Positions 26,341-35,008 of a stretch of 64,000 bases of DNA are shown piece after piece (position 1 is the first letter of the stretch; every line of letters starts with the position of its first letter). A model generated the notes under the pieces. The model did not search any database and was not told the origin of the DNA. It saw nothing but the letters and a program-made list of their open reading frames with translations. The position numbers were made by a program, and so were the translations under genes. The stretch comes from Paenibacillus tengchongensis (GTDB lineage Bacteria; Bacillota; Bacilli; Paenibacillales; Paenibacillaceae), in the NCBI RefSeq assembly GCF_008973665.1, contig NZ_WACP01000006.1, positions 124,001-188,000 of the forward strand, written 5' to 3'.

Positions 26341-27169
26341 TTCTTGAATCTTCGTTATCTAGTGCGATTCTCAGCAGCTCTTTCTTAATTTCGGCCAGCT
26401 GTGTATCAATCCGGGCATCGATGCTCCCAAAGGAGGAGCGGATGACACACCCCTGATCTTTAACGGTAGAATCCGGCAAAATCTGCAGCTCAGCCTGCGA
26501 ATCAACCGCAAGCGACAACTCTTCCCGGGCAGCATTCACAAATGTGAACTGGGCAGGAGAAACACATAAAGATATTACCCCTTGCTCGCGTTTACGGGCC
26601 AGATTTTTCCGGATCAGCTCCAGCGTAAATTCCGGTTCAACCGTCAGCTGCTTGTCGACAATCTTCTCGGCAATGGAGCAGCTCAGATCTACCAGAAACG
26701 GTTCGGCCTCCTGAATAATGACATCTTTCGCCGAATACGCCTCCTGCAGCACAATCCGGGCCTCTTCCATCATCTGTTCCAGCTTGCGTGCCATATCCTG
26801 CTCAGCCTGCGCAAGCCCTTCCCGATACCCTTGCTGGTATGCTTCGGCTTTAACGGCCTCCACAAGATGCTCATCCTGTTCCCTGCGCTGCCGCCACCAT
26901 TCCTCCGCCTCGGCCTGTGCCGCCTCCACGATCCGCTCGGCTTCCTCCGAAGCGCTCCGGACCTGTCCTTCGGCAAACTCCTGGGCATCCTTCAGCATCT
27001 GCTTCCGGGCCTGCTCCGCTTCCTCGCGGGCAACGTCATGGACAGGGGCTTCGCTGGGCGCTTCTTCCGAAACCGGCTCCTCGGCAAGTCCGGCATTATG
27101 CCGGGCCTGTTCCAGCCGTTTAAGCACGTCCACCGGAACATATTGGGAATGTTTAATCAGCCTAGACAA
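26306..27169 (-). CDS. fliH: Flagellar export stator FliH
   Basis: 287 aa from TTG 27169 (reads MSRLIKHSQYVPVDVL). GGAGGAG is 9 nt before that TTG. An ATG at 27178 touches the Shine-Dalgarno and a GTG at 27190 lies upstream of it, so both are unlikely. The protein is Glu/Ala/Gln-rich: a long coiled coil to about residue 150, then a globular vacuolar-ATPase E-subunit-like domain (DLSCSIAEKIVDKQLTVEPE). FliH tethers FliI to the C-ring. It overlaps fliG by 8 nt. Confidence 0.93.
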   Translation of the reverse strand: MSRLIKHSQYVPVDVLKRLEQARHNAGLAEEPVSEEAPSEAPVHDVAREEAEQARKQMLKDAQEFAEGQVRSASEEAERIVEAAQAEAEEWWRQRREQDEHLVEAVKAEAYQQGYREGLAQAEQDMARKLEQMMEEARIVLQEAYSAKDVIIQEAEPFLVDLSCSIAEKIVDKQLTVEPEFTLELIRKNLARKREQGVISLCVSPAQFTFVNAAREELSLAVDSQAELQILPDSTVKDQGCVIRSSFGSIDARIDTQLAEIKKELLRIALDNEDSRNGEDDAGQRTL

Positions 27170-28178
27170 TGATGTCATCTCCTCCGCCACGGGCGATGAT
27201 TATTTCACCTGAATCCTCCAGCCTGCGGATTGTACCTACAATGCGGGTCTGCGCTTCTTCTACATCACGCAGCCGCACCGGACCCATATATTCCATTTCT
27301 TCGCGGAAGGTTTCAGCCATACGTTTGGACATATTGCGGAAGATAACATCCCGCACTTCTTCGCTGGCCACCTTAAGCGCAAGCTGGAGATCGGCATTCT
27401 CGATATGCCGGATAATATGCTGAATGGAACGGTTGTCCACATTGACGATATCTTCGAACACGAACATCCGTTTTTTGATTTCTTCGGCAAGCTCAGGATC
27501 CTGAATTTCCAGAGAATCGAGGATCGTGCGTTCCGTACCGCGGTCAACCCCGTTCAGAATCTGCACGATGGATTCAATGCCCCCGGCATTGGTATAGTCC
27601 TGAGTAACAGTCGCAGAGAGCTTCTGCTCAAGCACACGTTCAATCTGCGTGACCACTTCCGGTGAAGTGCTGTCCATGATGGCAATCCGTCGGGCGACCT
27701 CCGCCTGCTTCTCTTGCGGAAGCGAGGACAGGATGGAAGCAGCCTGTTCAAATTGCAGGTAGGACAAGACGAGGGCAATGGTCTGCACATTCTCGTTTTG
27801 AATAAAGTTCAGGATCTGATTCGGATCAGCCTTGCGGGCAAAGTCGAAAGGTCTGACCTGCAGCGTCGCCGTCAACCGGTTGATGACTTCCATCGCCTTG
27901 GTCTGTCCGAGCGCTTTTTCCAGAATCTCTTTGGCATAATTAATGCCGCCTTGCGTGATATACTCCTGTGCCAGGCAGATCTGGTGGAATTCAGACATGA
28001 TCATCTCTTTCTCCACACTGTCCACCTTGCGGACGTTAGCGATCTCCAGTGTCAGCTGCTCGATCTCTTCGTCCTTCAAATGCTTGAAGATTTGCGCCGA
28101 TACTTCGGGCCCTAAGGTAATAAGCAGGATCGCCGCTTTCTGGCGGCCGCTGAGTCCCGCTTGGCCGGCTTTTGCCAT
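27162..28178 (-). CDS. fliG: Flagellar motor switch protein FliG
   Basis: 338 aa, the family length. N-domain (GRQKAAILLITLGPEVSAQI), middle domain with the EHPQ-equivalent region (IALVLSYLQFEQAASILSSL) and C-terminal torque helix (DVIFRNMSKRMAETFREEM) are all present. FliG couples stator force to the rotor. ATG 28178 has a modest ribosome site (GAGGTG), 10 nt after the fliF stop. Confidence 0.98.
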   Translation of the reverse strand: MAKAGQAGLSGRQKAAILLITLGPEVSAQIFKHLKDEEIEQLTLEIANVRKVDSVEKEMIMSEFHQICLAQEYITQGGINYAKEILEKALGQTKAMEVINRLTATLQVRPFDFARKADPNQILNFIQNENVQTIALVLSYLQFEQAASILSSLPQEKQAEVARRIAIMDSTSPEVVTQIERVLEQKLSATVTQDYTNAGGIESIVQILNGVDRGTERTILDSLEIQDPELAEEIKKRMFVFEDIVNVDNRSIQHIIRHIENADLQLALKVASEEVRDVIFRNMSKRMAETFREEMEYMGPVRLRDVEEAQTRIVGTIRRLEDSGEIIIARGGGDDIIV

Positions 28179-28188
28179 GAAGACACCT

Positions 28189-29772
28189 CTATTCGTCAGC
28201 TAGCCAGGAACGCAGCAGATTTACGAATTCATCCGGCTTCTTCTTCGCCAGACTTTCCAGCTGCTTGCGGACTTGGCTTTCATTCGTCACACTTTCCAGA
28301 TTAATCGACGGAAACTCGGTAGGAACCTGCAGCGGAACTTCTTCTTCCACTTCTTCCTCCGCATTGTTTCTGCGTCTGCGGTAAATCAAGTATCCGGCTC
28401 CGACGCCCACTAAAAGCGCCGCTCCTCCGATGGCCCAAAGCATCCACGTAGCAAGCCCGCCTGCCGCCTCTTCCACCGCCGTGCTTCCGAACTGCTGCGA
28501 GTAGACCGAAACTTTCTTGGTCAAATCAGCGTCTGTATAAGTAGTACCAGAATCGGCCAGCGATGCGCGTACAATATTTACCAGAATATTCTCAATTGCA
28601 CCCGAAGTGTTCTCATCCAAACTTGTTTGTCCGTCAGGTGGTTCAACCATCACATTAATGGTTAAATCTTTAACAGTATATGGGCTTGCGATAACATCCT
28701 TGGTGATGCGGGTTACTTCATAGTTCCGGGTTTCTGAAGATTCTTCGGAAGTGGAAGTTCCCGAATCAGTACCGGCAGGATATCCCGAGACATCTTCAGA
28801 GCCTGTCCCCGCAACTCCGCCTGTCGTATTACCCTGACCGGAATACGTGTTGCTGATGATCTGCGAACTGATTTCAATTCCGCGCATGTTCTCGGTATCC
28901 ACAGGTGCTACGATATTCTCCGTCCGGCTCTCTTTATCAAAATTCAGTTTAGAGAACACCAGAACATCCACCTTGTCCGGACCGGTAAGCGTGCTTAGGA
29001 ACTGTTTCACATTTTTTTTGACTTCTTCCTCGAACTTTTTCTGTAGCGCAAAGTTTTCCTCCACCTGATTGGAAACGCCCGCTTGTCCGCCCCGCGCCGT
29101 GGGCATTAATTCGACCTCATTATTTGCGATCGTAATATTCTCGATAGGCAGGTTGGGAACGGCAGTCTTCACTAGATTGAAGTATCCGTCGATATTATCT
29201 TGAGAAGGTCTAAATCCGGGATCGAAACTCAGCACAACCGAGGCAGATGCTTGTTCTTGACCCTCCTGCGCAACAAATACAGTTTCCTTGGGCAGATTGA
29301 TCAGCACCTTGGCATCCTTAATACCCTGCATGCGTCTCATCAGCTGTTCAACCTCGCCGTTCAATGCGTTGTTATACTTAACATTAAACTCACTGTCGGT
29401 CGTTCCAATCATTGAAGAGGATTCATCGAATATTTTGTAGCCAATCGATCCTTCCTGCACAATGCCCTGCGAACCGATATCAACCTTGATCCGGGCCGCG
29501 TCCGTGCTTGGGACCGAAATGCTTTGTCCATCCGGGCTGAGGCGGTAAGGAATTCCCGCCGATTCCAGGTAAGTCATTACCCCCGCTGCATCCGTACTGT
29601 CGAGTTCTGTGAATGCAACCTCATATTCCGTTTTTGAAAGCTGCATGGTCAGAACCACGATTATGATGATGATTATAAAAAGGGTAGAGAAGAAGAGAAT
29701 CTTCTGCTTCCCGCTGAATCTGTTCCAATACTGGGTGAGCTTCTCCCTGTACTGGGCAAATCTTTCATTCAC
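28189..29772 (-). CDS. fliF: Flagellar MS-ring protein FliF
   Basis: 527 aa starting at GTG 29772 with GGGGTG 5 nt upstream. Two membrane segments at about 26-45 and 445-465 flank the periplasmic ring-building motifs (YSRF/FliF domain with VAFTELDSTDAAGVMTYLE and the YscJ-like region). The C-terminal cytoplasmic tail (LESLAKKKPDEFVNLLRSWL) binds FliG. A Gly/Ser/Thr-rich linker lies near residues 320-350. Confidence 0.97.
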   Translation of the reverse strand: MNERFAQYREKLTQYWNRFSGKQKILFFSTLFIIIIIIVVLTMQLSKTEYEVAFTELDSTDAAGVMTYLESAGIPYRLSPDGQSISVPSTDAARIKVDIGSQGIVQEGSIGYKIFDESSSMIGTTDSEFNVKYNNALNGEVEQLMRRMQGIKDAKVLINLPKETVFVAQEGQEQASASVVLSFDPGFRPSQDNIDGYFNLVKTAVPNLPIENITIANNEVELMPTARGGQAGVSNQVEENFALQKKFEEEVKKNVKQFLSTLTGPDKVDVLVFSKLNFDKESRTENIVAPVDTENMRGIEISSQIISNTYSGQGNTTGGVAGTGSEDVSGYPAGTDSGTSTSEESSETRNYEVTRITKDVIASPYTVKDLTINVMVEPPDGQTSLDENTSGAIENILVNIVRASLADSGTTYTDADLTKKVSVYSQQFGSTAVEEAAGGLATWMLWAIGGAALLVGVGAGYLIYRRRRNNAEEEVEEEVPLQVPTEFPSINLESVTNESQVRKQLESLAKKKPDEFVNLLRSWLADE

Positions 29773-29806
29773 AGTGTCACCCCATCCGAAACTAAGCTTG
29801 GATTAT

Positions 29807-30115
29807 TTAGATCTGCGTTCTCATAATTTCCTGATAGGCTTCAATCACCTTGTTCCGGACTTGTGTGGTCAACTGCAAACTTAGCAGTGCCTGCTGGGAA
29901 GCGATCATAGTCTCGTCTATGTTGACCTCTCCCAGGACAAATTTATTGTTCATTTCCTTGGCATATTGCTCCTGGTCAGCAACCTGGCTCAGGGCATCCT
30001 GCAGATATGCGCTAAAGCTTTGTGAAGAGTCGGCTGCGCCGGTCTTCTCGGCGGCCGCTGTCTTCATGGCGAGCGGTTGTATTGTCTGGGAGCCAATCAT
30101 AAAATTCTGGATCAA
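29807..30115 (-). CDS. fliE: Flagellar hook-basal body protein FliE
   Basis: 102 aa from TTG 30115 with AGGAGGG 6 nt upstream. FliE joins the MS ring to the rod. The conserved C-terminal half is clear: VNIDETMIASQQALLSLQL, then TTQVRNKVIEAYQEIMRTQI. It follows flgC by 39 nt. Confidence 0.95.
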   Translation of the reverse strand: MIQNFMIGSQTIQPLAMKTAAAEKTGAADSSQSFSAYLQDALSQVADQEQYAKEMNNKFVLGEVNIDETMIASQQALLSLQLTTQVRNKVIEAYQEIMRTQI

Positions 30116-30154
30116 TGAATTCCCTCCTGTTATATCGTTGCCTTAGTGTTCAAC

Positions 30155-30607
30155 TTAAGCTCTGCCGATTTCAAGCGCCTTGGTTACCATCGCTTTCGAA
30201 GCGTTAAGCATCGTTACGTTGGCCTCGTAAGAACGGGAAGCCGAGAGCATATCTACCATTTCCTTCGTTATATCCACGTTGGGCATATATACATAACCTT
30301 CGGCGTCCGCGTCGGGATGGCTCGGATTGTATACAGGTTTCAGCGGCGAAGGATCGTCCGTTATGGACTGCACTTTTACTCCTTCACTCTGTCCGTTCAT
30401 TTTGGAATTCAGAACATTCGCGAAGCTGTTATTGTCTGACGTCTCCAGCACCACCAGCTTGCGGCGGTACGGCACTGCCTTGCCATCGACCACCGACGCC
30501 CTAGTCGTTTCGGCGTTGGCAATATTTGAAGAAATGACATCCATTCTAAGCCGCTGGGCGGTCAAAGCAGAGGCGCTGATCCCAAAGCTGCTGCCAAAAT
30601 TCACCAC
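30155..30607 (-). CDS. flgC: Flagellar basal-body rod protein FlgC
   Basis: 150 aa, family length. The N-terminal rod motif (SSNIANAETTRA) and C-terminal helix (MVDMLSASRSYEANVTMLNA) are clear. The gene starts with two consecutive GTG codons (30607 and 30604) after GGGAGG, and either spacing (6 or 9 nt) is good. Confidence 0.96.
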   Translation of the reverse strand: MVNFGSSFGISASALTAQRLRMDVISSNIANAETTRASVVDGKAVPYRRKLVVLETSDNNSFANVLNSKMNGQSEGVKVQSITDDPSPLKPVYNPSHPDADAEGYVYMPNVDITKEMVDMLSASRSYEANVTMLNASKAMVTKALEIGRA

Positions 30608-30610
30608 TTA

Positions 30611-31018
30611 CTACCTCCCTTCGATTGCGGTTCTCATCATCGTGATCTGGCTGTTAAGCTGCTGGATATACGAGCTGTACCTGAGCTGATTCTCGGCGCT
30701 GAGCGCCATCTCGCGGTCCATATCCACATTGTTGCCGTTGTTATTCATGGAAGTGGTTGCATCCGTGGAAACAACCGGACCCGTCATCGCGGTACTTGTC
30801 CCAAATTTGAAGTGTCGGGTATCCGTCACTTTCGCGCCCAGTGTGGATTGAATTCCGCTCTCCTGCTGCTTCAGCAAGCTTTCAAAAGCCACTTCCGAAC
30901 GTTTAAAATTCGGCGTATCGGCATTTGCCACATTGTTGGACAACACTTCTTGTCGTATATTGGCGGCATTCAAACCAGCCTGCAGACGCTGAAAACTGAC
31001 ACTGTTCAGCAAACCCAT
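30611..31018 (-). CDS. flgB: Flagellar basal-body rod protein FlgB, first gene of fla/che
   Basis: 135 aa from ATG 31018, with AGGAGGG 5-6 nt upstream. The proximal rod motif LSNNVANADTPNFKRSEVAF and the C-terminal helix QLRYSSYIQQLNSQITMMR are present. Six more codons are open upstream but lie across the ribosome site. It heads an uninterrupted minus-strand run of flagellar genes. Confidence 0.96.
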   Translation of the reverse strand: MGLLNSVSFQRLQAGLNAANIRQEVLSNNVANADTPNFKRSEVAFESLLKQQESGIQSTLGAKVTDTRHFKFGTSTAMTGPVVSTDATTSMNNNGNNVDMDREMALSAENQLRYSSYIQQLNSQITMMRTAIEGR

Positions 31019-31398
31019 GGAAACCCTCCTTTCCAATCCTATTCATAATGAAAAGAATTCCACATCTTCTTACGAATTCCTGCTTGATTCGACAAAAAAA
31101 GCTAAAATTCTTCCCGCCCTTTCACGAACAAGTCGAAAGGTGTCGATATCGATACAAACTAGCGATACTCACATACATTGATTCTCTTAGAATTTGTATA
31201 TTATTACAATAAGAAATAAGCCCTATCTTTTCTGAAAAGACAGGGCCCCGTAAAGCAAACTGTATACTTTTGGATTCCAAATCCCATTCATTGCTAATAT
31301 TTCGCTGATTTCTACAGGTTTTAGGCGAATGTATAGACTGACTTATATGTCACTATTACAAAATGCCTATTTTTCTACAAATTATTTGCTTTGTCGTA
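31019..31398 (-). promoter_or_regulatory. Intergenic region with hslU terminator and presumed fla/che promoter
   Basis: 380 nt without a gene. It contains the hslU terminator (31220-31246) and then about 200 nt that must hold the fla/che promoter. The palindromic stretch TATCGATATCGAC near 31144-31156 resembles the GCCGATAT element of sigma-D promoters, but I see no well-placed TAAA element. A weak sigma-A-like pair (TTGTCG, 17 nt, TAAGAA) lies near 31075-31103. B. subtilis has codY in this slot; here nothing resembling it remains. Confidence 0.4.
31220..31246 (-). terminator. Terminator after hslU
   Basis: A 12-bp stem (GCCCTGTCTTTT with AAAAGATAGGGC, one G-U pair) and a short loop, followed on the minus strand by TTATTTCTTATT. 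It separates the hslVU transcript from fla/che. The T-run is broken, so some read-through is possible. Confidence 0.75.
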
Positions 31399-32802
31399 TT
31401 AAAGAATATATTGACTTAAATCCCGGTCCTGTGCAATTCCCGCGAGCTTCTCCCGGACGTATTCCGGAGTAATCACCATGGTCTCCAGCGTCAGTTCAGG
31501 GGCCTCAAACGACAAATCCTCCAGCAGCTTTTCCAGGATGGTATGCAGTCGGCGCGCCCCGATGTTTTCGGTATTTTGATTAACAGAAGCAGCAATCCGG
31601 GCAATTTCCTGTATCGCTTCCTGCTGGAACTCGATCTCCAGGTTTTCCGTCTTAAGCAGATTAATATATTGCTTGGTCAATGCATTCTTCGGCTCCGTTA
31701 AGATGGACACGAAATCCTCGAGTGTCAGACTGCTTAGCTCTACGCGAATCGGAAAGCGGCCCTGCAACTCGGGAATAAGATCGGAGGGTTTGGCGATGTG
31801 GAATGCACCTGCGGCGATAAAGAGCACATAATCCGTCTTTACAGGACCATATTTGGTCATGACAGTCGAGCCTTCGACGATCGGCAGAATATCACGCTGC
31901 ACGCCTTCACGGGAGACATCAGGGCCGGAGCCCTTTCCGGTGCTGGCAACCTTGTCGATTTCATCGATAAAAATGATACCCGATTGCTCTGCGCGCGCCA
32001 CGGATTCCTGAATCACATCATCCATGTCAATCAGCTTGGCCGCTTCATCCTGGATCAGCACCTTGCGGGCTTCTTTAACCGGCAGCTTGCGCTTCTTGGT
32101 CCGTTTGGGCAGCAGGCTGCCGAACATCTCCTGCATATTCATCCCCATCTGGTCGTTCCCTTGTCCGGCAAACATATCAAACATGGTAGGCGCAGTATCT
32201 TCCACATCAATCTCGATAACGTCTTCTTCCAGTTGTCCCGCCAGGAGCTTAAACTTGACGCCCCGGCGGCGTTCGCTGAGGCTGCCGTCATCCGCTTCTT
32301 CTTTGGTATCTTCGGAAGCGCTGTTGTTTCCGCCGCCAAAGATCATCTCGAACGGATTGCGCTGGGATTTACTTTTGGTGTTGGATGGAACAAGGATGGC
32401 CACGATGCGGTCATTGGCCAATTCCTCAGCCCGGTCTTTCACTTTCTCCGTCCGTTCAAGCTTCACCATCCGAATCGCCGTTTCGACCAGATCCCGGACC
32501 ATAGACTCTACATCGCGTCCGACATACCCTACCTCGGTAAACTTTGTTGCCTCCACTTTGACAAAAGGCGCATTGACAAGCTTGGCCAGGCGGCGGGCGA
32601 TTTCCGTCTTACCCACGCCTGTAGGCCCTATCATCAAAATATTCTTCGGCACCACTTCATCCCTTAGCTCTTCGCTCAGCAGGCTGCGCCGGTAACGGTT
32701 GCGCAAAGCGACCGCCACCGATTTCTTGGCCTGTTTCTGCCCCACGATGTATTTGTCCAGCTCGGCTACGATCTGGCGCGGTGTAAAGGCTTGATTCGGC
32801 AT
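31399..32802 (-). CDS. hslU: ATP-dependent protease ATPase subunit HslU (ClpY)
   Basis: 467 aa from ATG 32802, the length of B. subtilis ClpY. HslU unfolds substrates and feeds them to HslV. Walker A GPTGVGKT at residues 59-66, Walker [12 protein letters not shown], and the inserted I domain (about 110-240, acidic and Met-rich) are visible; the C-terminal tail (DRDLSQYIL) is the activating peptide that inserts into HslV. The open frame runs 26 codons upstream into hslV, but GAGGAGG precedes the chosen ATG. Confidence 0.97.
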   Translation of the reverse strand: MPNQAFTPRQIVAELDKYIVGQKQAKKSVAVALRNRYRRSLLSEELRDEVVPKNILMIGPTGVGKTEIARRLAKLVNAPFVKVEATKFTEVGYVGRDVESMVRDLVETAIRMVKLERTEKVKDRAEELANDRIVAILVPSNTKSKSQRNPFEMIFGGGNNSASEDTKEEADDGSLSERRRGVKFKLLAGQLEEDVIEIDVEDTAPTMFDMFAGQGNDQMGMNMQEMFGSLLPKRTKKRKLPVKEARKVLIQDEAAKLIDMDDVIQESVARAEQSGIIFIDEIDKVASTGKGSGPDVSREGVQRDILPIVEGSTVMTKYGPVKTDYVLFIAAGAFHIAKPSDLIPELQGRFPIRVELSSLTLEDFVSILTEPKNALTKQYINLLKTENLEIEFQQEAIQEIARIAASVNQNTENIGARRLHTILEKLLEDLSFEAPELTLETMVITPEYVREKLAGIAQDRDLSQYIL

Positions 32803-32837
32803 CGCGACTTCCTCCTCTGTATAAGGGCTTATCCAGC

Positions 32838-33380
32838 CTACAATTGTTCCACAATGATGTTTGAATTGGTATATACACAAATCTCGGAAGCAATCTGCAA
32901 GGCTTCCCTGGCAATATCCTGTGCCGCCATGTCCGGCGAATGACGCTTAAGCGCCCGGCCGGCCGCGAGTGCAAAATTACCGCCCGAACCGATTGCCAGT
33001 ACATCATCGTCCGGTTCGATAATTTCCCCGTTGCCGGAAATCAGCAGCATGCCTTCCCGGTTCACAACGATCATAAGCGCCTCCAGCTTGCGGAGAACGC
33101 GATCCTGGCGCCAGTCTTTGGCCAGTTCTACCGCAGCCCGCTGCAGGTTGCCGTGATGCTCTTCCAGTTTCCCCTCGAACATCTCGAACAGCGTGATGGC
33201 ATCGGCTACGGAGCCCGCAAAGCCGGCGATGACTTGTCCCCGGTACAGCCGTCGCACTTTTTTGGCAGTCGTCTTCATAATGACACTTTCCCCGAAAGTC
33301 ACCTGGCCATCGCCGGCAATTGCCGCCTGGCCATTATGTCTGACTGCACAAATTGTGGTTGCGTGAAAGCTGGGTAACAT
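32838..33380 (-). CDS. hslV: ATP-dependent protease peptidase subunit HslV (ClpQ)
   Basis: 180 aa from ATG 33380 with AGGAGG 9 nt upstream. It is the proteolytic dodecamer of the HslUV complex. Family motifs [13 protein letters not shown] ([15 protein letters not shown]), [16 protein letters not shown] and [16 protein letters not shown] are clear. The N-terminus reads [14 protein letters not shown]. subtilis ClpQ reads MSSFHATTI and exposes Ser as nucleophile after Met removal; here Leu and Pro replace the residues between Met and Ser, so how the nucleophile is exposed is unclear. Confidence 0.95.
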   Translation of the reverse strand: MLPSFHATTICAVRHNGQAAIAGDGQVTFGESVIMKTTAKKVRRLYRGQVIAGFAGSVADAITLFEMFEGKLEEHHGNLQRAAVELAKDWRQDRVLRKLEALMIVVNREGMLLISGNGEIIEPDDDVLAIGSGGNFALAAGRALKRHSPDMAAQDIAREALQIASEICVYTNSNIIVEQL

Positions 33381-33400
33381 ATTATGCAACCTCCTAAAAG

Positions 33401-33592
33401 TTTTGTGAGCGTTACATCTTAGAATAGTTCTTCGTACAAAACTACTTCGAAAGCATAGGCTTTGTTTTGTGAGCGTTACATCTTAGAATAGTTCTTCGTA
33501 CAAAACTACTTCGAAAGCATAGGCTATGTTTTGTGAGCGTTACATCTTAGAATACTTCTTCGTACAAAACTACTTCGAAAGCATAGGCTTTG
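33401..33592. repeat. Three tandem copies of a 64-bp repeat
   Basis: Units start at 33401, 33465 and 33529 and are nearly identical. Each begins TTTTGTGAGCGTTACATC and ends GAAAGCATAGGCT plus three or four bases. Unit 2 has CTATG for CTTTG near its end, and unit 3 has one G-to-C change (AATACTTC). The period is not a multiple of three and no ribosome site or long ORF fits it. On the minus strand each unit can form a small hairpin (CTTTCG with CGAAG). The array lies between trmFO (stop 33617) and hslV (start 33380). Confidence 0.95.
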
Positions 33593-33616
33593 TTGGCTTC
33601 AACTGCACATGTCCGC

Positions 33617-34987
33617 CTACTGCCCGTCAGTCTCTGCAGCCGCCGGCTCTGCAGCAGGCTCCGTATAAGCCAGACCTTGTTCCTTGGCGAATGCCGCCAG
33701 GCTGTCCAGGGCGCGGTAGGCAAGCTTCTCGTTCTTCTCTTTTTTATTGCGGATCTTCTGCTCCGGCTTAGGGAGCAGGCCGAAATTGGCATTCATCGGC
33801 TGGAAATGTGCAGGATCGGCTGAAGTGATATAAGCCGGCATACTGCCCAGTACACTGTCCCGCGGGAAAATCAGGCCTTCACGGCCAAGGGCAGCCCGCG
33901 CCGCATTGATACCGGCAATGAGCCCGGAGGCCGCCGATTCCACATAGCCCTCCACGCCCGTCATCTGGCCGGCAAAAAACAGCCGTTCCTGTCCCTTCAT
34001 CTGATAGGTAGGATGGAGCAGCTTCGGTGAGTTGATAAACGTATTGCGGTGCATTACCCCATACCGCACGTACTCGGCATTTTCCAGTCCGGGAATCAGG
34101 GAGAAGACGCGCTTCTGCTCGCCCCATTTGAGATGGGTCTGGAAGCCGACCAGGTTATAGAGCGTTCCGGCAGCATTGTCCTGGCGTAATTGCACGACGG
34201 CATAAGGCAGCTTTCCGGTATGCGGGTTCACCAGACCTACCGGCTTCATCGGACCGAACAGGGCCGTCTGCTTGCCGCGTTTCATCATGATTTCAATCGG
34301 CATGCAGCCTTCAAAATAAATCTCCTTCTCAAAATCCTTGAGCGCCGCCGTTTCCGCCGAGACCAGCGCTTCGTAAAAAACATCGAATTCCTCTTCCGTC
34401 ATCGGGCAATTGAGATAGGCGGCCTCACCTTTGTCATACCGGGATGCGAGGTAAACTTTGTTCATATCGATGCTGTCCTTCTCGACAATCGGAGCAGCGG
34501 CATCATAGAAATAGAAATATTCTTCGCCGAGCAGTCCCTTAATTTCAGCGGACAACGCGGGAGAAGTCAGCGGACCGGTCGCGATGACAACAATCCCTTC
34601 CTCCGGTATATGCGTCAGTTCTTCGTTTATGACTTCTACCAGCGGGTGCTCATGAAGCGTTCTGGTAATTTCCCCGGAGAAGCCGTCACGGTCAACAGCC
34701 AGTGCTCCTCCTGCCGGTACCGCATGGCGGTCGGCCGCCCCGAGCACGAGGGAGTTCAGCCTGCGCATTTCTTCTTTGAGCACACCTACGGCATTGCCGA
34801 GACCGTTGGCCCGCAGCGAATTGCTGCAGACCAGTTCGGCGAATTGATCCGTGTGATGCGCCGGCGTCTTCACGGCCGGGCGCATCTCATATAAGCGGAC
34901 CGGCACACCCTTCGAGGCGATTTGCCAGGCGGCTTCACTTCCCGCAAGCCCTGCGCCGATCACTGTTACTTTTGCTGATTCCGTCAC
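33617..34987 (-). CDS. trmFO: tRNA (uracil-5-)-methyltransferase TrmFO, folate/FAD-dependent
   Basis: 456 aa starting at GTG 34987. TrmFO makes T54 in the T-loop of tRNAs using methylene-tetrahydrofolate and FAD. The N-terminal dinucleotide-binding motif ([13 protein letters not shown]), [24 protein letters not shown] and [18 protein letters not shown] are all family signatures. The last 25 residues are an Ala/Glu/Pro tail. It follows topA by 21 nt. Confidence 0.97.
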   Translation of the reverse strand: MTESAKVTVIGAGLAGSEAAWQIASKGVPVRLYEMRPAVKTPAHHTDQFAELVCSNSLRANGLGNAVGVLKEEMRRLNSLVLGAADRHAVPAGGALAVDRDGFSGEITRTLHEHPLVEVINEELTHIPEEGIVVIATGPLTSPALSAEIKGLLGEEYFYFYDAAAPIVEKDSIDMNKVYLASRYDKGEAAYLNCPMTEEEFDVFYEALVSAETAALKDFEKEIYFEGCMPIEIMMKRGKQTALFGPMKPVGLVNPHTGKLPYAVVQLRQDNAAGTLYNLVGFQTHLKWGEQKRVFSLIPGLENAEYVRYGVMHRNTFINSPKLLHPTYQMKGQERLFFAGQMTGVEGYVESAASGLIAGINAARAALGREGLIFPRDSVLGSMPAYITSADPAHFQPMNANFGLLPKPEQKIRNKKEKNEKLAYRALDSLAAFAKEQGLAYTEPAAEPAAAETDGQ

Positions 34988-35008
34988 TTTCCGTTCCCCC
35001 TGTAAGGC

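Noticed and set aside
31144..31156. A confident sigma-D promoter for fla/che
   Set aside because: CGATATCG resembles the -10 element, but no TAAA element lies 14-16 nt upstream, so it is kept only as a weak suggestion.
33401..33592. CRISPR array
   Set aside because: The repeats are directly adjacent with no spacers, and the 64-bp unit is too long and has no cas genes nearby.
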